Notes: generated by a model not told the origin, from the sequence alone. A DNA stretch of 64,000 nt from Oncomelania hupensis (GCA_036898135.1 CM072516.1:20892646-20956645); one strand, 5' to 3'. Shown: positions 22,064-34,548, counted from the first letter of the stretch. Numbers and translations are program-made.

Positions 22064-23108
22064 TTTTATAAAAAGCTATCCATTTATTTGATTTTGCAAA
22101 CTCCTTCATTAAACTTACACATTTACTGGTCACGTACTTCAGTAAAGTTATACATTTCCTGAGAAATTTAGGAAATATGTAAATCCCTCGATTTCAATAG
22201 TAAGTGTGCAAATTTCCTACAAATGTTAGGAAATTTGTAAATTTCATAGTTTTGTACGTTCATTGTAACAGACAAAACGCGAGACGGGTCTACAACATGG
22301 TGAAGCACAATAACCTCGACCTTAAAAAAGTACAAATACCAATAATCTAACAAGCTAAACAGTAGTTTAGTAGTTTAAGTATCAGCAAAGTAAATTTGAT
22401 GAATGTCAATTCAGTTATTCTTGAGCGAAGGCAAAAAGTGTGTTTGCATACAAAAGTTACATTCAGAGCGACGGATTGACCAAATGATCGACAACCAGAC
22501 TGGTATCACAGGATGTCCCATGATTCCAATAACCCTGTACCAAAACTCAAGTCAACGTTTCTGAAGTGTTTGAGGTATTGTGCACAAAGAATTTAGCAAC
22601 TAAATGACTTCAATGACCTAACTTTGCGGTAGAACAATTATGATGGCAGTGGAGTTCTTATGAAGATTGGCCCAAATCCGTTCAGTTGTTCTTGCAATAT
22701 ATGGCTTCTGACGGACTGAACGACAAACGAACGGACATTTGGGTCGTTCTGATTCCCCTCCACTGTTGTTCAACAGTAACCTGAGTGCGGGCCCTATTGG
22801 ATATTTGCTGAAATGGCATGCTTGGGACTGCATAAAACATGAAGCAAAAGACCATGGGTCAATATTCCGTTCTATTTTATGGAACCGTCTGCATTGATAA
22901 TACATTTTAAAAAAATGCGTGTGTCGTTGACTATGATTTGCTGCTGTAATAGTATTAACGGTCAGAAGTTTCAGTTAGGTCCAAGCAGTAAGGTGTTTAT
23001 GATTGAGAGAGTGAATGTCTACAGGGTCTGATAGAAGGAACCCACAACTACTCGTTGCCACGGACACATTTCCCGTCAACATCGACATCAGTCCTTTGTG
23101 TAAGTGTT
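22064..23108. other. Unassigned
   Basis: AT-rich sequence without coding or element signals. Short imperfect repeats of CATTTCCTGAGAAATTTAGG type occur at 22150-22230. Confidence 0.4.
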
Positions 23109-23116
23109 GATGATGG

Positions 23117-23178
<62 letters not shown>

Positions 23179-23180
23179 TT
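23109..23180. repeat. (GAT)n microsatellite
   Basis: About 24 GAT triplets with two interruptions. Confidence 0.95.
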
Positions 23181-23413
23181 GATGATGAAAGTAAACTGTG
23201 TGATCATTGGCTGAAGAATCTTCAGCACAGAGATTGTGACGGGGGTTTTATTGTTGCTGGGCTCTGCACAATGGACTGATATTACCTCCTCGTCTTAGTC
23301 GGTGGGGATCGCTAGTTATCTCCCTTTGACTTCACTTAATACATTTATTTGTTTAGCTCGGTCTGTGTTAAGGCTGGGGTACAGAGATAGATAGAAAAAT
23401 GGTAAAAGATCAC
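23181..23413. other. Unassigned flank of element O
   Basis: No signal. The bases next to the LTR are ATCAC. The matching duplication cannot be checked because the other end of O is missing. Confidence 0.4.
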
Positions 23414-24731
23414 TGTCACACTAGCTTTCACACGGCTATAAATCATATGTAGTCCAGCCACTTGATAACAGTAAAAATCACACATTTATTTCCTCTACTC
23501 TATACACGATATTCGAAGTACGAATCTAACTTACAAGTTCAATTGTCAATGCAAATGATTCGCTCGCTGATAATCTAGGCAGCTACTTTTTCTTCATCGG
23601 GCACTGGCTACTTTAAGGGTCAGAAGTCTTGAAGAGTGGACTACTGTGGTCCTGTTTATACAGAGTTTTAGTGCACGGTTTCTTGTTGCACTTACCTGTG
23701 GGGTTGAAGCGCTGCATTGAGGTCACTTCTACGACATGCTGTGTTGTTGTTGCTTGTGTTCGACGGGTGGGCTATCTGCGCACACTGCTGTAGATGCCTC
23801 GGCAGCCAACTGTACGCGTTGACGTGGTTGTTGTCGTTTGCTGAGTTGGGCTCACAATATACCGCCTGCTCGTTTGTAACATATGAGACGAAATTCTGCA
23901 CAACCCTGTATAATAGGTCTGTGCAGAGCTCTCACTGAAAGCCAAAGTAGCCCTCAGTGATAGCTCCACATCTCTATACATAAGCGACGAACATTCTGCT
24001 AAGTCCGTGGTCCACTGGAATCTCCACTCTAATTTCCTATACATATATAAATAAAAATCGTGGCTAACTATACACATAAATAATTAATAATATTATAAAC
24101 ATTCTCGGGTACAGCCACTGGTCTGCAAGCATACATATAGGTTAAACAACAGTGGTTCCGTACATCTTTCAACATGGCGTCGGCCGGTCATTCTTGCCTC
24201 GTGGTCGGATTCTTCCAAGTGGTCACGCAACATCGGACTAACAATTCATTCTATGCATTGCAAATTTCACAAACATAATTCAACAATAATATAAATACAT
24301 CACTATGAAACAGAAGTATGTTCATTTACCTGTTTGACAATGTCAGGCCGTGGCTACTTGATTGAATTCGAATATTCAACAAGCACTGCTTCCCTGGTCT
24401 ATCAGTAGAGAGATTTCTGCTAGGAAGTAGCTGTATACTGCCCAAAGCTTTCAACACAAATGACCCTCTACCTAGCCTTTGCCTACCCAGTCGGAACTGG
24501 TTTTACCTACCGGTGCTGTGTTCGGATTGGTTGAAGAAATCTGAGTGGCTGTATACTTCAAAGCCTTCTACCGTCAGCTGCGATGATGTCACTGCTATGC
24601 GGGCGTCAGGCTACAAATGTGTTACGCATGATCACTTCTGTCGTCTGCTAGAGACTAACAGTAACCTTCTAAGTCTAACTGACTAAACAAGGCAAAATCT
24701 CAAATGCAGTGGAAACGGGGCTCCCGTGACA
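23414..24731 (-). repeat. Element O 3' LTR
   Basis: On the minus strand it starts TGTCACGGGAGCC right after a purine-rich GAGGGAGCC and ends GTGACA, giving the TGTCA...TGACA ends also seen in G1 and in the solo LTR. There is no second copy in the window, so the left boundary rests on the terminal signature only. Confidence 0.6.
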
Positions 24732-24884
24732 GGCTCCCTCAACTGAAAAAAGGCGATGACTACTGGATTCGACCTTTTTCTACTAGAGAGCCTAGTTTAA
24801 CACTGCACTATCCTAGGGTCCTATGTACAAACTAGTTAAGTTGCTCTACCTGAGCTGCAATGCTATGCCAGGTAGCTATGGACA

Positions 24885-25998
24885 CTAGTGACAGGGTTTT
24901 ACTGGACGGGGACGAATTCTGGTGCTGTGGCCCTTAGTTGTGTTGGGTGGGCGACAGCGGCTGTGTCCTCCACGAGATGGCGACTGAGGTAGTCGGCTCC
25001 GTGGTTTTTTGCCTGTGATGTACTCGATTTGGAATGAGTATGCCTGAAGGGTGAGTGCCCATCTCATCAGGCGAGAGTTCAAGGATTTGGAGGCTGCCGG
25101 GAACGGTAGTGGTTGATGGTCCACCTGCACTGTGAAGTGGGTCCCATACAGGTAGAGTTGAAACTTCTATAGGGCCCAGACTAGTCCAAGGCATTCTTTC
25201 TCCGACGTGGTATAGTGTGTTTCGGCGGGCCTCAGTTTTCTGCTGGCGTAGGCGACAGGGAATAGCGTTTCTGCATTCTTGGGGTCGCGCTGTAGCAGTA
25301 CTGCTCCGAGTCCTAAGTCACTTGCGTCGGTGCGTAGAACGAATGGCCGCGTCAAATCTGGTAGGTGGAGTACTGTCCTTGAGGGTTTGGAATGCTGTCT
25401 CACATTCGGCTGTCCATACGACTTTGTCCGGGGCGATTTTCCGGGTTCCATTTGTCAGTGGCACGGCGATGCTGTTGTAGTTGGGGATGAACTTCTGGTA
25501 GAAGCTGCAGAGTCCTAAAAACGACTGCACTTCCTTTTTGGTCTTGGGCCTATGAGCGTCGAGTAGGCGTTTCACGGTCTTTTCTACAGGTCGCAGGCTT
25601 CCTTGACTTATGGTGAGTCCCAGGAATTCTAATTCCGTGAATCCAATCTGGCACTTGGTGGGTCTTGCCGTCAATCCCGTGTCTCTGAGGCGGGCAAGTA
25701 GTCGTTGTAGGAGCGTGACATGTTCCTCCCACGTAGGTGTTGCGATGAGGATGTAGTCCATAAACGCGTGTAGGTGCTCGCTGCTCAGGGGTGCCAGGAG
25801 TTTCCGCATCATTGCGCTAAAGATGCTGGGTGCGTTGTGGAGTCCGAATGGAAGTACATTGAATTCGAAGTGACCTTCCATAGTGCTAAACGCTAGGTAC
25901 TTTCGGACTTGTGGTTGTACTGGTATCTGATAGTACCCTTTGCTGAGGTGGATGCGTGAGAAGTACTTCGCTCACTGTAGCTTTGCAAATAGATCGTT
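24885..25998 (-). pseudogene. Element O reverse transcriptase (main part) and RNase H
   Basis: RT continues across the E3 insertion from 34092. Then come HLSKGYYQIPV-like sequence, EFNVLPFGLHNAPSIFSAMM and FMDYILIATPTW, where the second catalytic aspartate of the usual FMDDIL is tyrosine. ARPTKCQIGF and FLGLCSFYQKFIPN follow, then RNase H with LRTDASDLGLGAVLL, YTTSEKECLGLVWAL and LMRWALTLQAYSFQIEYITGKK. A stop near 25880 and frameshifts near 25420 and 25130 break the frame. RNase H ends only about 150 bp from the LTR, with no integrase after it. Confidence 0.88.
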
Positions 25999-26003
25999 CT
26001 GGT

Positions 26004-26716
26004 TGTAACAGCAGAAATAGTGACGACAAACTGTAGGAAATTAGCTTAGCGCAAAATAGATACCATCGAACGAAACTGGACGTTAATACAACAGTTATCT
26101 AAAAAGCAGCACACACATGTCAAATTAACTTCCTTGAGACAGTCACACCGCCAACCGCTCAAGATACCATCTAACGGACTTAGCGATCCAAGACTAAATA
26201 GCATACTTAAGTCAAAACTGACCATAACCTCGTCCCCGTTAAATGGCCTACTTCACTGTGACCAGAGTCACCGAGACACTAAGTAGCCTAGGCTCCGCGT
26301 AATCGTTATTGCATCTATTCTCCACTCTACCCCTGACACTCCACTTCAAGGATAATTATGCGTGTCCAGCGACTAGAGCAAGGGGGAGAAAATATTCATA
26401 ATAGAACGATTAATCCCGTGTATGCGAGATTAAAGAAAACGAGAGCTAAACGATTGGTCCGAAGACTGCTGGGAACTCTTGCATACCCTTGGGGACCAAA
26501 TCTCAGCTGGTCAGTCGCAAACAAACTGCCCAGCTGTGAGGGTCGACCAAAGGAACAACCTGCAGTGTCCGTCTATCTCCATCTCATCAAGAGAGTGCTA
26601 GAGACGTAAAAGACGATTTCACGAGTCCCAGAGTCTACAAGTAAGATAACACTAGTAGTTTTGATATGTGTATGTTTATTGTATATTGATTGCCAGGTAT
26701 TAATAATATGCTCGTG

Positions 26717-26795
<79 letters not shown>

Positions 26796-27632
26796 ACAGA
26801 TTATTGTTTCTGAGACAGTATGCATGTGGTTTGATGTATCTTAGCCTTAAGATTCGAATCGAATTGTGCATATGGGAACCCTGCAGGTGTCTGATGCTAT
26901 AGACACTTTGCAGAGGAGACCGCACACTTATAGCTAACGAGAATATTGTAGCCAGAGCTCCGACTTTTACAGGTCGGCCCTGGGATCATAAGGTTTGTGG
27001 AGACGAACGCCTGACATTCGCTCCTGTGGCACCAAAGGAGAACTACTAAGAGTCTACCTGGCCACGTCCGAACCCCACAGCTACAAGGGCGACCCGACTC
27101 ACCGCCAGAGCAGCTAAGTCACCCGCAAATGAACTGAGTCCTACCCTCGAGAAGCCTAGAAGACCACTAAAACATTTAGAAAACTACGAACCATGAAAAT
27201 CGTAACCGCAGTTAGCACAGGATGAAGAAAACCTGCTAAAGCACTTTCCCAGCACTTGAACTATATTAATTATTGATTTACCGGTTAATGCAGAAATGTT
27301 AAAGTTTGTGTTGAATATATAAAAAGTGAAATTACATACATACGACTGTGTCATTCTATTTGTATTGTTGTGTAGCTATTAGTTTTCTTCTCTCGAGACA
27401 TAATAATCTAGTCTTTTGATTAGTCATCACCGGTTCTCAAGTTGAGCCAAATGATACTAAAATTCCCGAGAACAAATATAAATTTTATGTGACCAAAGTG
27501 CCGTGATCTGTCTCTCACATAACTTTCGGAATTCTGGTAAAAGAACGATCGATAGTGGTAGCACATCGCCCATCTATCAATAAGTCTTACCCCCTAGTAA
27601 GATAAACGTATCTTCCCCAGAATATCATCACA
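26004..27632 (+). repeat. E3 5' LTR (1,629 bp)
   Basis: Begins TGTAACAGC and ends TCATCACA. It equals 32517-34086 except for scattered substitutions and a (TA)n expansion at about 26722-26790, which accounts for the 59-bp length difference. An 83-codon frame (26358-26609) is open in both LTRs. Its three amino-acid differences come from three single-base changes with no silent ones, so there is no sign of selection. Confidence 0.97.
26722..26790. repeat. (TA)n microsatellite in E3 5' LTR
   Basis: About 34 TA dinucleotides. The 3' LTR has only a handful of them at 33228-33239. Confidence 0.95.
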
Positions 27633-27634
27633 TA

Positions 27635-27652
27635 TGGGGGCTCGTCCGGGAT
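27635..27652 (+). promoter_or_regulatory. E3 primer binding site, tRNA-Pro type
   Basis: TGGGGGCTCGTCCGGGAT, two bases after the LTR. It is an 18-base sequence identical, as I know it, to the tRNA-Pro primer binding site of murine leukaemia virus type retroviruses. Confidence 0.9.
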
Positions 27653-28005
27653 AATAAATTTTAGTATCTATATCTTGAGTAACTAAAGATAATAACGAAT
27701 AGAAAACATTATCTTATTTAGTATTCGTAACAGTGGCCTGGTACAAAATCCGAGAGTTGACTCAGTGGCATTGGGAAAAAACATTTTCTTGATTTTTTGA
27801 ATTGCATGATCGAATTGATTGTTGTATGCACATGTATGTATTGATTAATGTAAGATAATTGCTTCTTATGCATTGATTGAAAATTGTTGTGGATTGCTGG
27901 TAACATCTCACATAGGGATATTTTGATTGTACTTTTGTTAAACTAGATTGACTAATAGTAGTTAGGTTATCTTGCTTTTGGACTCTGGAAATCTAGAAAT
28001 CTAGA
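27653..28005 (+). other. E3 leader
   Basis: AT-rich untranslated leader between the PBS and gag. No other feature seen. Confidence 0.6.
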
Positions 28006-29164
28006 ATGGCCGACTTCATCAAAGTACGCCGAGAATTACGAGAAGAGGGAGTAGCACTAGGTTTAACCGGGCAAGAGTTAATCACGTATGTAACCTCAGA
28101 ATGGGATAAATTGGAAAAATCCAGAGCTGAAGAAAGAGACCATGCAGAAAAAGTCAGAGCTGAGCAGGAAAAAGCTAGAGCTGAAGAAAGAGATCATGCG
28201 GACAAGGCTGCCGAAAAGTTAAGACTCATTGAGTTGGAAGAGGCAGAGAGAGCACGCTCGACAGCAGAAAAGTTAAAATGCATGGAATTAGAGATGGCAG
28301 AACGTCTAAAAAAGTTGGAAATCGAAGCAAAGAACAGAGAAAGGGAACAATTGATAGCCAATCGGGCATTAGACCCAAATTTTAGCTTAATGTCGTCCTC
28401 ATTTGACAACCCTCCCCAACCTCCATCCATCACTCCAAGCAAGTCCTTTTGACGAGAAAGTTGATAGGATAGATGCATATCTTGATCGGTTCGAGCGCTG
28501 GGCACAGGAATTCGAACTTGACTCTAGCAAATGGAATATCAAATTAGCTCAAGGATTGAGAGGTACAGCTTATGACATGTATGCAAAATTGCCCACAGGA
28601 CAAAGTAACGATTACGCAGCTCTAAAGAAAGCACTCTTGGTTTGGTTCGAGTTGACCTCCGAAACCTACCGTAAAAAATTGCGCAACTCGCGGAGAGATA
28701 AAGGTGAAACTCACAGTCAGTTTGTAAACAGATTGGGAACCTACTTGCATAAATCGTTAGCCTTATCCAACTTAGGAGAAACATTCGCCGATCTAGCAGA
28801 ATTAATCCTTAGCGAACAGTTGCGCGAATCGATGACGCCAGAAACTAGGATGTTCACCGCGGAACAAGGTGCCGAGAGTTTAGCTGATCTAATCAAACTA
28901 GCGGACCGTTACACCACCGCACATGAAAATGACGCTAAACGCAAGGTAACAGATAAACCCAGCTGAGAGGGAAACAACCAGAAACACCACCCACAACAAA
29001 CACAGCAGTCTAATCAGAATCAGCAGAATTCGGATAACAAGAAAACCCAAAACTCGGTAAAACCGACCGGTCAAGGTCAAAACCCCCGGAAATATTGTTC
29101 TAACTGCAAAAGAACTAACCATAACACAGTTGATTGCCGTAAAACAGCGAATCAAACGCACACC
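28006..29164 (+). pseudogene. E3 gag
   Basis: The start MADFIKVRRELREEG is followed by a long charged coiled coil (about residues 40-125, KVRAEQEKARAEERDHADK). The frame shifts near 28410-28450. The capsid-like part then runs to 28966 (DAYLDRFERWAQEFELD, WNIKLAQGLRGTAYDMYAKL, QFVNRLGTYL, LILSEQLRESM). A single TGA follows at 28964-28966. The same frame continues without other stops through CSNCKRTNHNTVDC, a CX2CX4HX4C zinc knuckle, and joins the pol frame. The stop could be a mutation or a gag-pol boundary. Its position before the knuckle makes mutation more likely. Confidence 0.88.
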
Positions 29165-31204
29165 GTGGCTGTAAGTCAAACGAGTACCGTTGAAACGGAG
29201 ACTTCAGATAAGTCCCGACCCCCAGTCAGTGAAACAGTTGTAGTGAATGGGAAAACCGCGTCATGTCTATACGACACCGGATTATCGTACGATGCAATCG
29301 TCAGTCGAACTCTCGTAGCGGCTGAGGACATCACCAACGAGACCGTCACTTTGCAAGACCCTGATCGATCCATACCCGCCTCCACCTTACCAATCGCGAT
29401 AGTCCATGTAGACTCCCGATATGTGTCAGGGAAAGTAAAAGCGGCAGTAATGGATGAACCTTTGTACGACATCATACTAGGGTGCAAATATGTGTATTTA
29501 GGGACTCCGATTGCGCCTGCAGTGGTTGCATCAGTCCAAACTAGACCACAGATCAGACGGGACGCTGCAGATAATCTCCCTGCTAATCCGGCACCAGCCG
29601 AGATGAGGGCAGATCAACTAGCTGACCCCACATTAGCTAAATGCTACAAAAAACTCCCTCAGGCGCATAACCCACCACGGAACGGAGAGTTTTTTGAGAA
29701 AAACGGACTACTGTGCAGACAGACAGACCACGACCACTCTCAATTAGTTGTCCCTGCCAAACATAGACCACAGGTACTAGAGGTAGGACACGCCATTGCA
29801 TTTAGCGGGCGCATGGGCGTGAATGCAACAATTCAGAGAATTACCGCTCACTATCATTGGCCGGGAATAACAGGAGACATTACGCGCTTTGTCCGCTCCT
29901 GTCCCCAGTGCCAGAAGGTAGCATCAAAGAGATGGACAGTCCCAGTAACGCTAGGCGAAATGCCCATCACCGGTACCCCATTCCACCGAGTAGCAGAAGA
30001 CATCGTAGGCCCACTGCCTCTCACAAAAAAGCGCAATCGGTATATCCTAACCTTAGTGGATACTTGCACCATGTGGTGTGAAGCAACACCCCTTCCTACT
30101 ATCGATACCAAACGAGTAGCAGAAGCGCTGGTCACTATGTTCACACGAGTTGGATTTCCCGACCAAATCCTAACAGATAACGGATCGCAGTTTACGGGAA
30201 AGATGATGCAAGAAGTATTCTCTCTCATTCAGACGAAACACGTTCGTTCATCCCCCTACCACCCTCAGAGTAACGGTCAGGTCGAACGGTTTAACGGTAC
30301 GCTAATTTCCATCCTGTGCAAACTCGTAAACGAAAAGCCAGAGACTTGGGATACATACGTAGCCGCGGCGCTGTTCTCGTATCGTGAGGTTCCGCACGCG
30401 TCCACGGGATTTCCCCCGGCAACCTTGTTATTTGGTCGTCCGATAGCCGGTCCACTTGAAGCACTGAAGCGAGGATGGACAGATTCTCAGGTAGATGAAG
30501 GGGTTAAGACGGCTACCCAGTACGTAACGGAATTACATGGCCGCCTACACACTACCTGGCAATTAGCAACGTCAGCCATCAAACAAGCTCGCGCGCGCCA
30601 AGCTCGGCACTACAACAAAAACACCAAAGAGCGAGAATTAGCTGAAGGGGACAAAGTCCTACTCCTATTCCCCAGCGGGTCCAACAAACTAGAAATTGCA
30701 TGGCAAGGTCCGTACGTAGTCACGCAAAAAGTGTCGCGAACAAACTACCGGATCAAGGTTAAGGGAAAAGAGAGAATGTACCACATCAACTTGCTCAAAC
30801 GGTACCTAGACCGCGACAACGCAACATCCACAGATCATTTAATGGCTTTGTCTATAGCAGAAGAAGTCGAAGCAACAGAGGATTTAGCTATCGAGTATCC
30901 GCTGAAAAGTAGCGAGACGTACAGAGACGTAGCTATCAACCCAAAACTATCGACAGACAGACAAAGACAGATAATGGAGATAGTTGCACATTACCAAGCA
31001 GTGTTGACGGACATACCTGGACAGACACCGTTAGTTGAAGTGACAATGACCTTGACTGACACTACCCCTGTTCAGGTAAAACCATACCCTATCCCTCTGG
31101 CAAAACAATCCGCTGTCAAGCAGGAGATAGAAACACTCTTAGAGGCTGGAATAATTTCCTCCTCAACCTCCCCCTACAGCGCTGGAATAGTCCCTATTAC
31201 GTAA
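29165..31204 (+). pseudogene. E3 protease, integrase and start of RT (679 aa)
   Basis: Protease: CLYDTGLSYDAIV (DTG at about residues 37-39) and PLYDIILGCKYVYLGTP. Integrase zinc domain: about residues 215-260, with the second histidine replaced (SGRMG) and CPQC kept. Integrase core: AEDIVGPL, ILTDNGSQF and NGQVERFNG supply D, D and E, about 35 residues between the last two. LEIAWQGPYVV is the GPY/F module. RT starts with VKPYPIPLA and AGIISSSTSPYSAGI. The frame ends at 31202 by a one-base shift, after which RT continues. Integrase upstream of RT is reversed relative to ordinary Ty3/gypsy. Confidence 0.93.
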
Positions 31205-32415
31205 GCCGAGCGGAGAACATCGCTTATGCATAGACTACCGCCGACTGAACGCCGTCACGGAATTCCAAGCCGAACCGCTGCCCGATACAGCACAACTGTT
31301 CGCGAAATTGCATAACGCAAAATACTTTTCGCGAATAGACCTAAGCAAAGGATACTATCAGATACCGGTGCCAGAACACCTAAGACCGTATCTAGCCTTC
31401 AGTACAGCTGATGGCCACTATGAGTTTAATGTCTTACCGTTTGGACTTAACAATGCACCTAGCATTTTCTCACGCATGATGAAACAGCTTCTCGCGCCCA
31501 TTCAAGAGGAAGAACTCCATCATTTTATGGATGATATCTTAATCGCGACTTACACCTGGGATGACCACTTAAGACTTCTCTCTACCGTTCTTCAGCGACT
31601 TAGGGAAACCGGACTCACAGCCCGCCCGACAAAGTGCCTGCTAGGGTACGAAGAGATAGAATTTCTCGGTCACACACTCAGACACGGCAGTCTTCTTCCG
31701 GAAGACAAGAACATCGCGAAAATGAACAAGGCACCTTGCCCGATAAACAAAAAGGATGTGCAATCGTTTCTAGGTCTATGTGGCTATTATCAGAAATTCG
31801 TTGCAAACTTTAATTCCATCGCCGCGCCATTGTCTGATCTAACCAAGAAGAAAGCGCCCGAAGAAAGTAGAATGGAATGCCGAGTTCGAAGATGCGTTCC
31901 AAACCCTGAAAGCTAGACTCACCTCACAACCCATCCTGAAGTTGCCCGATGCAACCCAACCATTCGTGTTACGCACAGACGCGAGTAATCAAGATTTAGG
32001 AGCAACCCTACTACAATCTGACCCCAATGACCCTACACTTCTCCTGCCAGTCGCGTATGCCAGCCGGAAATTAAATAAAGCGGAACACAATTACACAACA
32101 GTAGAAAAAGAATGTTTGGCCTTGGTCTGGGCCATCCAGAAATTCCAGATGCATTTGTATGGCGCTCATTTCAAGGTGCAGTGCGATCACCAACCCTTAA
32201 CTTTCCTTGCGTCATCGCAGAAACTCAACGCCAGACTCATGCGTTGGTCACTTTTGCTACAGCCCTACTCATTTCATGTAGAATACATACCAGGGAAGAG
32301 TAACCAAGGAGCAGATTACCTCAGCAGATACCCCGTGCCCACTGGAGACAAACCTAACCTTGCTTCCAACCCCTCACAGTTGCGGGTGGATGCACCCAGC
32401 TTTGTACCCCAGTGA
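31205..32415 (+). pseudogene. E3 reverse transcriptase and RNase H
   Basis: Continues the RT (LCIDYRRLNAV, then from 31308 IDLSKGYYQIPV, FNVLPFGLNNAPSIFSRMM, the intact catalytic FMDDILIAT, and FLGLCGYYQKFV). A second shift near 31863 leads to RNase H from 31942: LRTDASNQDLGATLL, YTTVEKECLALVWAI, QCDHQPLTF and GADYLSRY. It stops at 32413-32415, about 100 bp before the 3' LTR. All catalytic RT residues remain. The damage is two frameshifts only. Confidence 0.93.
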
Positions 32416-32502
32416 CCTCATCCCTAGTACTCTATGTAAATAATGCACATACATATTGCGCCACCAATTCAGTACCAATTCTTACCTACGTGTAAGAATA
32501 CT

Positions 32503-32516
32503 TTTTGGGGGGCCTA
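32503..32516 (+). promoter_or_regulatory. E3 polypurine tract region
   Basis: TTTTGGGGGGCCTA directly precedes the 3' LTR. Confidence 0.65.
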
Positions 32517-34086
32517 TGTAACAGCAGAAATAGTGACGACAAACTGTAGGAAATTAGCTTAGCGCAAAATAGATACCATCGAACGAAACTGGACGTTAAT
32601 ACAACAGTTATCTAAAAAGCAGCACAGACATGTCAAATTAACTCCTTGAGACAGTCACACCGCCAACTGCTCAAGATACCATCTAACGGACTTAGCGATC
32701 CAAGACTAAATAGCATACTTAAGTCAAAACTGACCATAACCTCGTCCCCGTTAAATAGCCTACTTCACTGTGACCAGAGTCATCGAGACACTAAGTAGCC
32801 TAGGCTCCGCGTAATCGTTATTGCATCTATTCTCCACTCTACCCATGACACTCCACTTCAAGGATAATTATGCGTATCCAGCGACTAGAGCAAGGGGGAG
32901 AAAATATTCATAATAAAACGATTAATCCCGTGTATGCGAGATTAAAGAAAACGAGAGCTAAACGATTGATCCGAAGACTGCTGGGAACTCTTGCATACCC
33001 TTGGGGACCAAATCTCAGCTGGTCAGTCGCAAACAAACTGCCCAGCTGTGAGGGTCGACCAAAGGAACAACCTGCAGTGTCCGTCTATCTCCATCTCATC
33101 AAGAGAGTGCTAGAGACGTAAAAGACGATTTCACGAGTCCCAGAGTCTACAAATAAGATAACACTAGTAGTTTTGATATGTGTATGTTTATTGTATATTG
33201 GTTGCCAGGTATTAATAATATGCTCGTGATATATATATAGTTACAGAAACAGATTATTGTTTCTGAGACAGTATGCATGTGGTTTGATGTATCTTAGCCT
33301 TAAGATTCGAATCGAATTGTGCATATGGGAACCCTGCAGGTGTCTGATGCTATAGACACTTTGCAGAGGAGACCGCACACTTATAGCTAACGAGAATATT
33401 GTAGCCAGAGCTCCGACTTTTACAGGTCGGCCCTGGGATCATAAGGTTTGTGGAGACGAACGCCTGACATTCGCTCCTGTGGCACTAAAGGAGAACTACT
33501 AAGAGTCTACCTGGCCACGTCCGAACCCCACAGCTACAAGGGCGACCCGACTCACCGCCAAAGCAGCTAAGTCACCCGCAAATGAACTGAGTCCTACCCT
33601 CGAGAAGCCTAGAAGACCACTAAAACATTTAGAAAACTACGAACCGTGAAAATCGTAACCGCAGTTAGCACAGGATGAAGAAAACCTGCTAAAGCACTTT
33701 CCCAGCACTTGAACTATATTAATTATTAATTTACCGGTTAATGCAGAAATGTTAAAGTTTGTGTTGAATATATAAAAAGTGAAATTACATACATACGACT
33801 GGTGTCATTCTATTTGTATTGTTGTGTAGCTATTAGTTTTCTTCTCTCGAGACATAATAATCTAGTCTTTTGATTAGTCATCACCGGTTCTCAAGTTGAG
33901 CCAAATGATACTAAAATTCCTGAGAACAAATATAAATTTTATGTGACCAAAGTGCCATGATCTGTCTCTCACACAACTTTCGGAATTCTGGTAAAAGAAC
34001 GATCGATAGTGGTAGCACTTCGCCCATCTATCAATAAGTCTTACCCCTTAGTAAGATAAACGTATCTTCCCCAGAATATCATCACA
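32517..34086 (+). repeat. E3 3' LTR (1,570 bp)
   Basis: Same ends as the 5' LTR (TGTAACAGC and TCATCACA), followed by the target duplication CTGGT. Confidence 0.97.
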
Positions 34087-34091
34087 CTGGT

Positions 34092-34548
34092 CAGGGAGTG
34101 GCTCTGGCTGGAAATGCGTTACAGCATTCAGAAGTCTGAAGTCGACGCACAGTCGGGTTTTCGCAACAATACCGTGCCTGCGCTGTAGGGGGAAGTAGAC
34201 ACTGAGATGATTCCGGCTGCCAGTAAGGTGTCTATCTCTTCTTTGATGGCTCGCTCCTGCGACAGTGGCATCGGGTAGGGCTTCTGGCGGACGGGTGTTG
34301 GGCCGGTCACCGTTAGGGTTACTTTGACGAGGTCTGTCCTCCCTGGTCGGTCTGTGAGCACAGTCTGCTGTTATCGAATGACCTGTAGTACTTGCTGTTG
34401 CTGTTTGGCGGCGATGTCTCCGTTGAGTATCACGTCCTAGTGGGTTTCTTTGGAGAGCAGGGGATACTCTACTGCATTGGTCTCCACGCTTTCTCCTTCT
34501 TCCGCGATGGCGATGGCTAGCAAGTTGTGAGTGTTGTGGCGGGTAGCT
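34092..34548 (-). pseudogene. Element O integrase C-terminal extension and RT start
   Basis: Reading from 34548, the minus strand gives LLAIAIAEEGESVETNAVEYPL, written here as LLAIAIAEEGES and VETNAVEYPL. It parallels LMALSIAEEVEATEDLAIEYPL of E3 (LMALSIAEEVEA, TEDLAIEYPL). Two stops lie before VLTDRPGRTDLVKVTLT and the RT start KPYPMPLSQERAIKEE, AGIISVSTSPYSAG. It then joins the rest of RT at 25998 beyond E3. This shows that 36612 and 34548 were adjacent before M inserted. Confidence 0.85.

Larger units (their letters stand above)
26004..34086 (+). mobile_element. Ty3/gypsy element E3 (Gmr1-like), complete and recent
   Basis: 8,083 bp with two long LTRs and a perfect 5-bp target duplication CTGGT (25999-26003 and 34087-34091), inserted in the RT of element O. 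Order: LTR, PBS, gag, protease, integrase, RT, RNase H, polypurine tract, LTR. Integrase lies before RT. By eye the LTRs differ at about 20 positions in 1,570 bp (about 1.3%), apart from a TA-repeat length difference, so the insertion is recent. The coding region still carries one in-frame stop and about three frameshifts. No env frame is present between RNase H and the LTR. Confidence 0.95.

Noticed and set aside
26358..26609. 83-codon frame conserved in both E3 LTRs (also 32870-33121)
   Set aside because: The LTRs are nearly identical, so conservation is automatic. The three amino-acid changes are all nonsynonymous, with no silent ones, so no selection is seen.
32416..32516. env gene in E3 (and equivalents in E2 and O)
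   Set aside because: Only 100-150 bp separate RNase H from the 3' LTR; there is no room or frame for env.
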